A DNA stretch of 64,000 bases from the NCBI GenBank assembly GCA_905221605.1, contig CAJNDS010002068.1, forward strand, positions 709,001 through 773,000, given 5' to 3'. The stretch is from Symbiodinium natans (Eukaryota > Sar > Dinophyceae > Suessiales > Symbiodiniaceae). Below are positions 32,919-42,474 of this stretch, one piece after another. Made by a program: the position numbers and the translations under genes. Positions within the stretch are counted from its first letter, which is position 1, and every line of letters starts with the position of its first letter. The notes beneath the pieces are model-generated. The model worked only from the letters and a program-made list of their open reading frames with translations, was not told where the DNA came from and did not search any database.

Positions 32919-35576
32919 GACCTAAGCCCTAGGCCAGTGCTCAGTGCAAAAAGTTGGAAAGTGCACAGGAAACCTTGCGCAGAAGAAGATGTCCCCCTGA
33001 GCCCCTACATTCGTCCCAAGATGTGAGCCCACGTGCACGGAGCCTTGTCAAACTGCCAGGACTGAAGCTACGTACTCCCCTAAATCCAAAGGTAAAAATT
33101 GAAAACTTAAGCCCTGCAGTCAGGTGCCCAGGCTTTCTCTTGGCAGACCCTAACCCTGTGAGCTCCGAAGGCCTTAAACCTATAAGCCCCTGTAGAATCT
33201 GAACCCTAATTAAGCTCTAAACCCTCTACATATGATTGAGGGCTTGGGGTGAATTATAGCCCCAAGAGCCTTTTTTGCTTCTAAGTTGCGGCGCGGCTGC
33301 GTGGTGTTTGCAACTGGGAGGGGGTGAGCTTCCCCCCCTCCCCCCCCGCAACCCCGGATGCCCATCCCAACAAGCCGTGAAAAGCCAGCTTTGAGGAACG
33401 TGCCGTCAGAGGAATTGCTCGTATGAATCTTCCCAAACCATTCCATTAGACCATGGCATTTGCAAATGGGGCTTGCTGCGCCAGGACACAAGAACAAACA
33501 CAAAAGAAAGAAGCACTCTTTGGGCCCGGGCCAAGCCACACCCCGAGACAAGCCAAGCCAAATAAGACGAAACACATCCTTCACCCTAACCACTTCTACG
33601 CAAACATACCAAGCATCGCTACCTGTACCCCAAAACTCAAGAACCCCGAAGCTCTAAACACCAAGAGAGGTGAGGATGGAGATGTCATGTCGCCGACGTA
33701 CTCCACCGACATACCTCGGACGAAAAGTTCGCAGCATCTCACGACGAATGCTCCTCGCTCGAACTTGAGGGGTTTTGAGCTTGAGGGCTCTGGATGTGGG
33801 GAAAAATACGGCTCCCCATAGTATAAGGGTTTTGAAGTTTTGAGTTACGGCTTTGGGCTTTAGCATACAACTTCTTTTCGGATTTAAGGCAACGCGAGGG
33901 GCTGCAAGTTGCAGGTGTGGTTCACGCGTCTTTTCCAGTCACCGAACCGAGGTTTCAAAGCACAAGCTGGATTGCGGTATTCCGGACCTATCTTGAAAAC
34001 TTGTAAACCTTGCAAGTCCTAGCAGCCCTATAACGAAGCCGTATAAACCCTGTAAGCCCTGCAAGCCCCTGTGAACCCTAGGCCCTGAGTCCTCTTAGCA
34101 TTCAGGAATCCCTGCCTACACCCTGCAGCTTGTTGAAGCTGAACTCGATGCAGGTGAAGAAGAAAGATATTGCGAATTCAGGCCACTGGCTTCTCAGTGC
34201 TTCATGCTTCAGCTTTGGGGGTGAACGTGGCGGGGGAAGCTACTCCACATGTAAGGCGTGTCTTCAAGCTAGTCGAGTACTCTACACTGCTGCCTTTAGC
34301 GCCTTCCGCCTGGGCCGTAGGATTCATGGTTCTGGGCTCATAGCTAGGTGGGTTTGATTGGCGATAAATGCAGGGATTACTGCTTGCATTACCCACGTTG
34401 CTGCGGGCGATATGTGCGGCTTTTGCGCCGTCATTCAGGTCCAGCTCAACTGCCCGGCCCTGACATGTTGTCCTGCGTACCTGGATCCTGCGCCAGGCAT
34501 CAACAGCAGCTCAGCCAAAGCGAGTGCACTGGGCAAGAGCAGGCGCGTTCTATAAGTTATACATGTAGGTGTGACAGCCAGCGACTGGCGTCTGGAACAA
34601 CCGGGACAATCCTACAAGCTGTTTCATGTCTGCAGGCGTGTGGAAGTTGCAACCAGTACGTCCCGCGGCTTTCTGAACTCTGTGCATGGATCCTTTCGAC
34701 AACCATGGCAAAATCAGAGGTTTCTGTCTCTGTCCGCTCTCGGCCAAATTCTTGAGTCTTGCAAGACCACCATGTGAGCTTGTAAGGAGGGGGGTGCCCC
34801 ATCCCCAACTGCCCGAGGTACAGCCCATAGTGATCGGTTCGGCTTCCTAGAATGGGACATGCCTGCAGAACAGGACTCGCGGCTGTCGAGCTAGTTGAAC
34901 AGCCCTCGAAGCATCTGACCCGTCTTATCATGGAGAGTATGGGACAGTAGGAGCATTAGTAGCACAGTGCCCCGGCAGGCCTGTGCAAGCACTGATCTTC
35001 ACTATCGCCTTCTCGTTCGTCGCGTTTGTTCTCATGGCATCTTCCACGAGCACCTCAGCTGCACCACATGGCGGCAGAAGCCTCCGTACAACGGTCCAAC
35101 ATCTGCAAGACTGACGCCTAGCTCGACGCCAAGTGCTGGCATGTGCTGGCATAGACACTTGAGCACGCGTGCGCGTCCTGACAGTAATTGCCCTCAACGT
35201 CCGTCAGGTTCAGAAAGCTCAGATACCGGCACGAAGATGAGAACATGAGCCGAGTGGTATGGGAAGCACAAGTCAACAGCAGAACGTTCGAAGCAAGAGA
35301 AGCATAGCGGCAATGCTGTAGCCCCACTGCTTCGAGTTGCTCAAAACCAGTCTTTCTGTTTCGTATGGTCTCATGATCTCAATGACTGTGTGTTTTTGTT
35401 TTGAGTTACGAATGCTACTGCTACAAGGAGGTGCGCATACTCTTGCCGCATAAGTTTCAGCTCCAAACACCCCAATCCTTCCTTCAACACCAAGCACCAT
35501 TCCCCATTCCCCGGAGCTTGAGCTTTTTGGCCTCAAAAGCCCAAAGAGCTGAACAGATGAAGGTTTGGGGCCTGTC
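32919..35576. other. Spacer/intron DNA without recognised genes
   Basis: Telomere-like words at about 32920-32935, 33140-33235 and 34020-34085. Short open frames show no motif. A stretch at about 34358-34437 (+), INAGITACITHVAAGDMCGF, is faintly PPR-like but unsupported. Confidence 0.45.
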
Positions 35577-35617
35577 TCCGAGTTTCTCTACGGGGACGAC
35601 TTGGCGGCCATGCGGGC
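35577..35617 (+). CDS. Possible exon FLYGDDLAAMR
   Basis: Between TCCGAG and a GC donor; reads EFLYGDDLAAMR. The YGDD core recalls polymerase or reverse-transcriptase active sites, but twelve residues cannot establish this and no neighbouring polymerase motifs are present. Confidence 0.25.
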
Positions 35618-35761
35618 TTCAAAGGCTTCGGTACATGGAGTACACATGGAGTAAACGTGAGATACTATCGCGAACGAACAGCTAGCATCACAATGATGTG
35701 GAAACCTCATTTTTGGCTGTCTCCGTATCCACATCAGGGTAAAATATTTAAGTTCCTTAGC

Positions 35762-35850
35762 AGCAACCCCGTGCAGGAGGCGGCACTGAACAGCCATGGT
35801 GATGAAGACCAACACGCTGAGGGCGATGCGAGCCACGCCCCTTGTCGATG
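35762..35850 (+). CDS. Possible His/Asp/Glu-rich terminal exon
   Basis: Acceptor TTCCTTAG. Reads SNPVQEAALNSHGDEDQHAE then GDASHAPCR and TGA. The composition resembles the His/Asp-rich exons at 38.9 and 40.5 kb. On the minus strand the same DNA is open and hydrophobic (ARIALSVLVFITMAVQC), so the strand is not certain. Confidence 0.35.
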
Positions 35851-36018
35851 ATTAAACCCCCAACTCTGTAGTGCTTCTCCTGACACGCTAAACCGCTCAA
35901 GGGTTTCGACGGTTTAAAGTTTAGAGTCCCTAAGCCCCAACCCTAAGTCCCTGTGATGGAGCATGGTGTCGGTTGAACATGGATCAACCCCCTATGCGCC
36001 CCCTAACCCCTGAACCGC

Positions 36019-36272
36019 ATCAATACGCAATACATATATATATATATATATTCATATATATATTCATATTTATATTTATATTTATATGTATATTTATATT
36101 TATATTTATTTCTATATTTATGTGTATATTTATATGTATATGTATATTTATATTTATATTTATATTATATTTATATTTATATTTATATTTATATTTATAT
36201 TTATATTTATATTTATATTTATATTTGTATTTATATATTGATATTGATATTGATATTGATATCGATATTGAT
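36019..36272. repeat. TATTTA / GATATT microsatellite
   Basis: Imperfect tatttatat repeats followed by attgat repeats, adjoining the left end of the repeat element. Open frames of Ile/Tyr/Leu repeats come from it. Confidence 0.95.
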
Positions 36273-36339
36273 ATATCTATATGGTACCCCCCCCCCCCCC
36301 CATGGACCTACCTTTTTTTTGAAACCTCGGCTTGACCGA

Positions 36340-37330
36340 TGTTTCAAAAAAGGGTGGCTTCTCCAAAACATTGGTTTTACCAATGTTTTTGAACCCCTAC
36401 CTTCAAAAAACATTGGTTTTACCGATGTTTTTTGAGCCCATGCTCACGAAACATCGCAAAAACCAATAAAAACCATAAAAACCATGATTTTCCAAACTAT
36501 GGGCTTGGGTCTCCGAGTAGTTTGAAAAATCATGGTTTTTATGGTTTTTATTGGTTTTTGCGATGTTTCCTGAGCAGGGGCTCCAAAAACATTGGTTTTA
36601 CCGATGTTTTTTGAAGGTGGCCTCTCCAAAACATTGGTTTTACCAATGTTTTTGAACCCCTACCTTCAAAAAAACATTGGTTTTACCGATGTTTTTTGAG
36701 CCCATGCTCACGAAACATCGCAAAAACCAATAAAAACCATAAAAACCATGATTTTCCAAACTATGGGCTTGGGTCTCCGAGTAGTTTGAAAAATCATGGT
36801 TTTTATGGTTTTTATTGGTTTTTGCGATGTTTCCTGAGCAGGGGCTCCAAAAACATTGGTTTTACCGATGTTTTTTGAAGGTGGCCTCTCCAAAACATTG
36901 GTTTTACCAATGTTTTTGAACCCCTACCTTCAAAAAACATTGGTTTTACCGATGTTTTTTGAGCCCATGCTCACGAAACATCGCAAAAACCAATAAAAAC
37001 CATAAAAACCATGATTTTCCAAACTATGGGCTTGGGTCTCCGAGTAGTTTGAAAAATCATGGTTTTTATGGTTTTTATTGGTTTTTGCGATGTTTCCTGA
37101 GCAGGGGCTCCAAAAACATTGGTTTTACCGATGTTTTTTGAAGGTGGCCTCTCCAAAACATTGGTGTTACCGATGTTTTTGAACCTCTACCTTCAAAAAA
37201 ACATTGGTTTTACCGATGTTTTTTGAGCCCATGCTCACGAAACATCGCAAAAACCAATAAAAACCATAAAAACCATGATTTTCCAAACTATGGGCTTGGG
37301 TCTCCGAGTAGTTTGAAAAATCATGGTCTT
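36340..37330. repeat. 263-bp tandem repeat, about four copies, each a long hairpin
   Basis: Copies begin at spacings of 264, 263 and about 263 bp (ATG of the repeated frame at 36432, 36696 and 36959; the fourth copy breaks off near 37330). Each holds an inverted repeat. In copy 1 the arms are about 36448-36499 and 36518-36569, starting gaaacatcgcaaaaaccaat and ending with its complement, around an 18-base loop. Weaker pairing extends outward through gagcccatgctca / tgagcaggggctc. Copies are nearly identical, implying recent expansion or homogenisation. Confidence 0.9.
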
Positions 37331-37339
37331 TATCCTCTA

Positions 37340-38460
37340 ACATCCTACTAAACTAGTATGAGCCTAATCCAATAGGAATCCCTTCAAATCAATGAGAATC
37401 CTACGCGAATCCCAGTAACATGCATAAGAATCCTACCTTATTAAATTGGTAGGAGCCTTAGGGCGTGATGTCTTAAGATATGTTGCTAAGGTACAGTGTT
37501 AGTATAGATGTTAGGACTTGCTTATCGGGGGATGATTGTTTGAGATATCGTAGCTAAGGTAGTGTTTTTAGGACAGATGTCATGTCTTGGCGTATTGGGG
37601 CGTGATTGATTGTAAGGAGGTTTTGGTACTCTCCCAACATTTTCGTAGAATTAATAGGATTAGTAGGAATCCTATTAAGCTGAAGAGGAACCCTACTCAA
37701 ATTAATAGGAACCAATCGGACTCCTATAAGAAATAACGTGAACCTTTAGACAAACCGATTAAAATGAACATGAGCCTAAACCAACAGGAATCCCTTGAAA
37801 GTGAATGAGATCCCTTTAATATTAACACGAACCCCATTAACATGAATAAGAATCTGATTAAAATTGATAGGACTCTTATTACAGAAAATAGGGGCCTTAT
37901 TAATAATTAGGAACCCTATGAAACTTTATTGGGATCCTATGAAAGTAAATAGGAATCCTCTATTGAATTATCGGGACCGGACAACAGTTAATAGGAAGCC
38001 TATTAAAATGAATAGGAACCTTAACAAGTTGGAAACAACCCGGGTTACAAGTCACAGGAATCCTATTAAAACGAGAAGGAATCTTTCTAAATCAATAGGA
38101 ACCAATAGGCCTTCAAAACAATAGAATCCTTTAACAAGAACTGATAGGAATCCTACTAAACTAGTATGAGCCTAATCCAATAGGAATCCTTTAAAATTAA
38201 TGAGAATCCTATGCGAATCCCAGTAACATGCATAAGAATCCTGTTGAAATTGATAGGAACCTTATTAAATTGGTAGGAGCCTTAGGGCGTGATGTCTTAA
38301 GATATGTTGCTAAGGTACAGGTTTAGTATAGATATTAGGTCTTGCTTATCGGGGGATGACTGTTTGAGATATCGTAGCTAAGGTAGTGTTTTTAGGACAG
38401 ATGTCATGTCTTGCGTATTGGGGCGTGATTGATTATAAGGAGGTTTTGGTACTCCCTCGA
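37340..38460. repeat. Pair of ~300-bp direct repeats around an aggaatcctatta-type array
   Basis: 37345-37635 and 38148-38460 share long near-identical blocks: actaaactagtatgagccta, ccttagggcgtgatgtctta, cttatcgggggatga and gaggttttggtactc. Between and inside them are many diverged copies of a short word, ataggaatcctattaa, itself nearly palindromic. Confidence 0.85.
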
Positions 38461-38548
38461 GATTTTGCAGGATTCGAGTTTGTTGCTTGGTACTACCTCG
38501 AGAAATGGTGGCTGGGAGAGAGCCTCAGATCACGAAAATCATGGAAAA

Positions 38549-38780
38549 CATTGGTTTTACCCATGTTTTTGAAGGATGGAGCCCGAAAACATCGGCAAAA
38601 CCAATGTTATCCATAAAATCCATGGTTTTCAAACCATGTGGCTGGGAGCACCCAATTCACGGATAATTGGTTTTACCAATGTTTTTGAAGGATGGAGCCC
38701 GAAAACATCGGCAAAACAAATGTTATCCATAAAACCCATGGTTTTCAAACCATGTGGCTTAGACCGCGAAATTCATGGAT
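38549..38780. repeat. ~120-bp tandem duplication within the element
   Basis: Two copies of a unit containing atgtttttgaaggatggagc, cgaaaacatcggcaaaac and ccatggttttcaaaccatgt. The motifs match those in the 263-bp units, so left and right parts of the element share origin. Confidence 0.85.
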
Positions 38781-38878
38781 AAAAACAAAGGAAATTGGTA
38801 GGTCCATGGGGGGGGGGTAGCATCTATATACATACAAAACAGCTATATCATGCACTACTCTTTTGTTTTATGTTCTAG

Positions 38879-40953
38879 GCCCAGATCAACCCCGAAGGCA
38901 GCCTCGGAGCACGACTCCGGTGAGCAGAGCGATGGCCACACCGACAGCGCGGGACACAGCGACAGCCATGCCGCCGACCATGCTGAAGACCATGCCGAGG
39001 ACTGCGTCTTGGGGTCTGAGGGTCTTAGGGTCTTAAAGGGTCTTAAAGGGTCTTAAAGGGTCTTAGGGTCTTAAAGGGTCTTAAAGGGTCTTAAAGGGTC
39101 TTAAAGGGTCTTAGGGTCTTAGGGTTTGGGGTTTAGGCTTCATAGGGTTACCTGTCTGTAGGGCGTTTAATCTGAGGATCTGATTAATCGGGCCCCCTCC
39201 GAGGTCTCTGGGTGGGGTGTTTGGGGGGAGGGGGGGGAAAGGGGCACGGTCCTCTCGTGTGCGTCTCTCTCGACTGGTCCTGTCGTGTCCTTTTCTCTCC
39301 TCTTCTCTTCCTCTTTCTCGTTTCCTCGCGTTTGTTCATCAATTCTCGGGGGCTTCATTATTCCCTCTCCCCAATTTTTTTCTCTAATTCTCGGTCGAAG
39401 GTTGATCATTCCTTTCTTGGAAAGTTACTATTGCGGCGCTCCCCAATTTTGTTCTAAAATTCTCGTCCGGTGTTTCGTTCTCTCGGTCTCTGAGATCAGG
39501 CCCGAAGGGGTAGGTCAAGAGGATGGTTTTGGGCTTCGGTCCTGCAAGACAAGTAGGTCCTGCAAGAACAGTAGTATACAATGGCAAAAGTTTTCTGCTG
39601 CAGGCTCCAAAAATCCGAAGGCGCGAAGGTAATAGCGTTAAGCAGAGACTGCAGCTTCGCACTTCTGCACCTTTGCCAGCTTCGCGGTTTTTCACTACAG
39701 AGTTGATTGATTATTTCCATGAATTGACCCAATTGTGCTCCTTAATTCTCAAAGGTTTGGAGACAACTTTTAAGGGCTCCTGCAATGATCTTCAATTCTC
39801 GGGGGCTGTATGAATCAATTCCTCGGATCAGGGGCTCATAGGATGTAGAAGGGTGTATACGGCTAAAGGGTTTGTAGTGCAGGGCGCGCAGGGACTGCAG
39901 CGTTTACAGAGTTTATGGAGCTTACAAGGTTTATAGGTGTTCTTGGCTTTATCGGGTTCACGGTGTTTTTCGGGTTTAGGGTTTCGCTCACATATATGTA
40001 TGTGCAGTGTTTGTAGGGTCCATAGGCTTTATCGGGTTTAGTATGTCTTAGGTTCTGGATGTAGGGTGCAAGGTTCAGGACTCTCCCTTCACCCGGCTGA
40101 CTTGCCTTAAGGGTCGGCTGCATCTTCCCAAATGCAACACGATAACAAGGCGCCCTTTACGAGCACCTGCCGGTCCTTGAGCCATCTGCCTAAAGTACGT
40201 GTATGTATGTATGTATGTATGTATGTATGTATGTATGTAGGTATGTAGGTATGTATGTATGTACGCACGTATGTACGTAGCTATGCTTCATGTGCATGAC
40301 CGGTAAGCCTCAACCCTAAACCTCAACCCTGTGCCCTCAAGCCTAGACCCAACCTTGAACCCACGAGCCCGGAGCTGAGAGTCCGTGATAGGGTTCTTAA
40401 GGGAAGGGGGTTCATGGGGGGTAGGTACCTAGGGAACCTTAGGGAAGCTTAGGGAGCCTTAGTGGGGAGTTTTTAGGGAACTTTGGGGTTACATACCCCC
40501 CTTGAACCCCTCCCTTAGGAACCCCTATAATCTAATCAGGATCACGCAGGCGATCACGGTTCGGACCACGCCGCGGGCACCAGCAACGCCACGTACAACA
40601 CGGGCTGGGCAGCCGTGGAGGCGCCAGGTTTTGAGTTTGGAGTTTGGGTTATAGGGATTGGTAGTTCAGAGATGTTCTAGGGGGTTTAAAGGAGCTGTTT
40701 AGAGGTTTTAGGGTGCAGGGTCCTTGCCCCCCCCCCCGCTCCTTCCCGAACTCCAATTTCATTTTTAGGGTCATAGAACCCTGTAATCACAATTTGCCCT
40801 AGAAAGCCCAGTACACCCTATAAACCCATTTAAGCCCCAGAAGCCCGAAGCCGCAGACCCCCACCCCCTCACCCCAGAAAAAGAGGAAGCTTTCGGAGGT
40901 GGAGACGTCCCAGGGCACCAGCCATGAGTCTGGCCACGGGCGCCGCCTCAGTG
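38879..40953 (+). CDS. His/Asp/Ser-rich protein, three exons
   Basis: Exon 38879-39005 follows a strong pyrimidine tract and TTCTAG|G and reads STPKAASEHDSGEQSDGHTD, then SAGHSDSHAADHAEDHAEDC. Exon 40540-40620 (AATCAG|G) reads DHAGDHGSDHAAGTSNATYN then TGWAAVE. Exon 40878-about 40953 reads KKRKLSEVETSQGTSHESGH then GRRLS, before GTGAGG. Phases agree if exon 1 uses a GT donor and exon 2 a GC donor. The DHAxDH pattern could bind metal ions and KKRK is a basic cluster; both are inference. No family recognised. It may be a separate gene or the hydrophilic N-terminal region of the antiporter whose exons start at 42.4 kb on the same strand. Confidence 0.6.
39010..39145. repeat. gggtcttaaa tandem array in an intron
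   Basis: About a dozen copies of gggtctta(aa) start within a few bases of the inferred donor at 39006 and grade into gggtttgggg telomere-like sequence. Confidence 0.9.
40199..40275. repeat. (GTAT)n microsatellite
   Basis: About 18 units of gtat with a few gtag and gcac variants, in the intron between the first two His-rich exons. Confidence 0.95.
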
Positions 40954-42413
40954 GTGAGGGCCTCAGGGTTCATAAGGCTACGTAAGGGTTTGAGGGGTTA
41001 CAGTGGTTACAGGTTGAGTGCTTAGGACCCTTTGCCCCCGTGTGGGAAGAAGCCCTTCGTTTTCCCTTGAACCCTAACTTCCAAGCCCTGTCTATTTCGA
41101 GCTTCTGGTGGTTTTGAGAGTTCAACAAGGTTGCAAGGAATGCCCTGGAAAGCCCCTAAGCCCCGAACACGCAAAAATCGTCATTCTGAGCTTGAAGGTG
41201 AAGTCTCCCCTCTCCTGTTGAACATTGCCTTCTGCCGGGCTCCCCAGGTTGGGAGAGCTGTGGCTAGGTGCCTATGCCATCTCCCCTTTTGAGGGGAAAC
41301 ACTCTCACCATGACTTAACTTCCCTGCAGGTTGTACCGAAACGAGCGTAGGGTGTCAGCCTCCTGGTAGGCTTTAGGGTTCAGGGTTCTGCACATCGCTC
41401 ATTGTAGTTTGTGCTGGGGGTGCTTTGGTGGGGTCAAAGTGCCTCGCCAGTGGAGGAGGTGCAGTGCTGATTCCTCACATATATAAACAATGCAAGGCCA
41501 CGGAAGCTGAGACTCTCGAGGTTCATCACATGCATGCTTCAGCAGGGCCCTGCGCCATCTGAGTCCAGTCCGTCGGGTGAGGGTGAAGTGGCATGTCCAG
41601 GTGCCCGTTTCCCTAGCATCACCATCCATGGAGCCTTTATGCCGCTGCCCAAACCCGACCTCTACATTGCGGAGCCGCAAAAAGTGCGGATCAATCCGGC
41701 CCGTGTTCGGTGAAGAATCCGAAGAAAAGAAGGCGAGCCCTTAACCCGACAACGTCCCAAAAACCCGAGCAAGGTCTGACTAGCTGTGGCGTCGTGGCCT
41801 TCTTCGTGCGCAGCTGAGTTTTGTTGCAGGCATCCTTCATAGTGCCGAGAAGAATAGCCAACTAGGCTACGTTTGCCTGAGATGGTATGGGTCGCTGGGT
41901 GTAAGATAGTTGCTTGTCCCAAGCCAGGGCCTCGATTTTCACTGCCAGGCATGACTCTGACGTCTGAGGTGGGACTTTTGAAGCAGCCTCTGATCTTGGG
42001 ATATCTGTTGGGCCATGCGCTCAGGGAACATGGCTAAAGCCGCCCACAGCTGCATGCCGCAAACCCTTTCACATGTAGGAAAGATGCTCTGGCGCTTATA
42101 GCTTCCAATGCTGCATGCTGCGCTAGGCTGCAACCCTACATCCCTGTTGTTCCTACGAAGTAGTCTTCTTGAGGTGGCGTTCTGGTGGGCCCGACAATGG
42201 GCTTGGATCTGGTCCACACACATGACGAGGTCAGCGGCCGAGCCTGAGAGATTTTAGGGCCAACCTGTGCGTTTTTATGCACGCCATAGCTTGCAAGGTG
42301 GCAGCCAAGAATGTGCTTCGGTGTTCCAATCTTGCTCAATCCAAGCACTACCCGGTCACCACCCCACACCCCTAGACTTGCCAATCCTTGCCTGTGGCCC
42401 TTTCCTTTGCCAG
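40954..42413. other. Intron/spacer between His-rich exons and antiporter
   Basis: No secure exon. An antiporter of this family should have about two membrane segments and a GPxG motif before the exon at 42414; I could not find them here. A piece at about 41667-41705 (+) reads RKKCGSIRPVFGEE and is faintly C2-like. Confidence 0.4.
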
Positions 42414-42474
42414 GTTGCGGAGATTGCCAACCTTGGCTTGGTTTTCCTGCTGTTTATGATTGGCTCTGGGCTCG
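42414..42474 (+). CDS. Antiporter exon FLLFMIG
   Basis: Acceptor TTTGCCAG|G and donor GTGAGG. Reads VAEIANLGLVFLLFMIGSGL, the conserved xAxLGxxFLLFxxGL membrane helix of CPA2 antiporters. It ends in phase 1, so at least one small exon is missing before 42836. Confidence 0.85.

Larger units (their letters stand above)
36272..38833. mobile_element. Putative non-autonomous foldback-type element with inverted ends
   Basis: The left end contains ggtacc, a C tract, then ccatggacctacc (about 36283-36312). The right end carries the reverse complement, ggtaggtccatgg, a G tract and ta (about 38797-38819). Both ends also have tatctatat-like flanks. Between them lie three repeat blocks: four 263-bp units (about 36340-37330), an AT-rich block with two 300-bp direct repeats (37340-38460) and two units of about 120 bp (38540-38780). 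Motifs of the form aacattggttttaccgatgt occur throughout. No transposase frame is visible, and the only repeated 60-codon frames simply translate the hairpins. The element ends about 45 bp before the acceptor of the exon at 38879. That it is mobile is inference from structure; target duplications could not be defined. Confidence 0.6.

Noticed and set aside
35577-35617. YGDD as a reverse-transcriptase active site
   Set aside because: Kept only as a possible exon; no other polymerase motifs within several kilobases.
35588-35836. Minus-strand frame with a signal-peptide-like start
   Set aside because: The apparent start is GTG, not ATG, and the plus strand offers a competing exon with acceptor and stop.
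36432-37141. Three identical 60-codon frames on each strand
   Set aside because: They translate the hairpin of the 263-bp repeat; both strands give similar peptides because the unit is palindromic.
41667-41705. RKKCGSIRPVFGEE as a C2-domain exon
   Set aside because: Only a loose resemblance; the C2 landmarks at 15.0 and 16.5 kb are much better and lie elsewhere.
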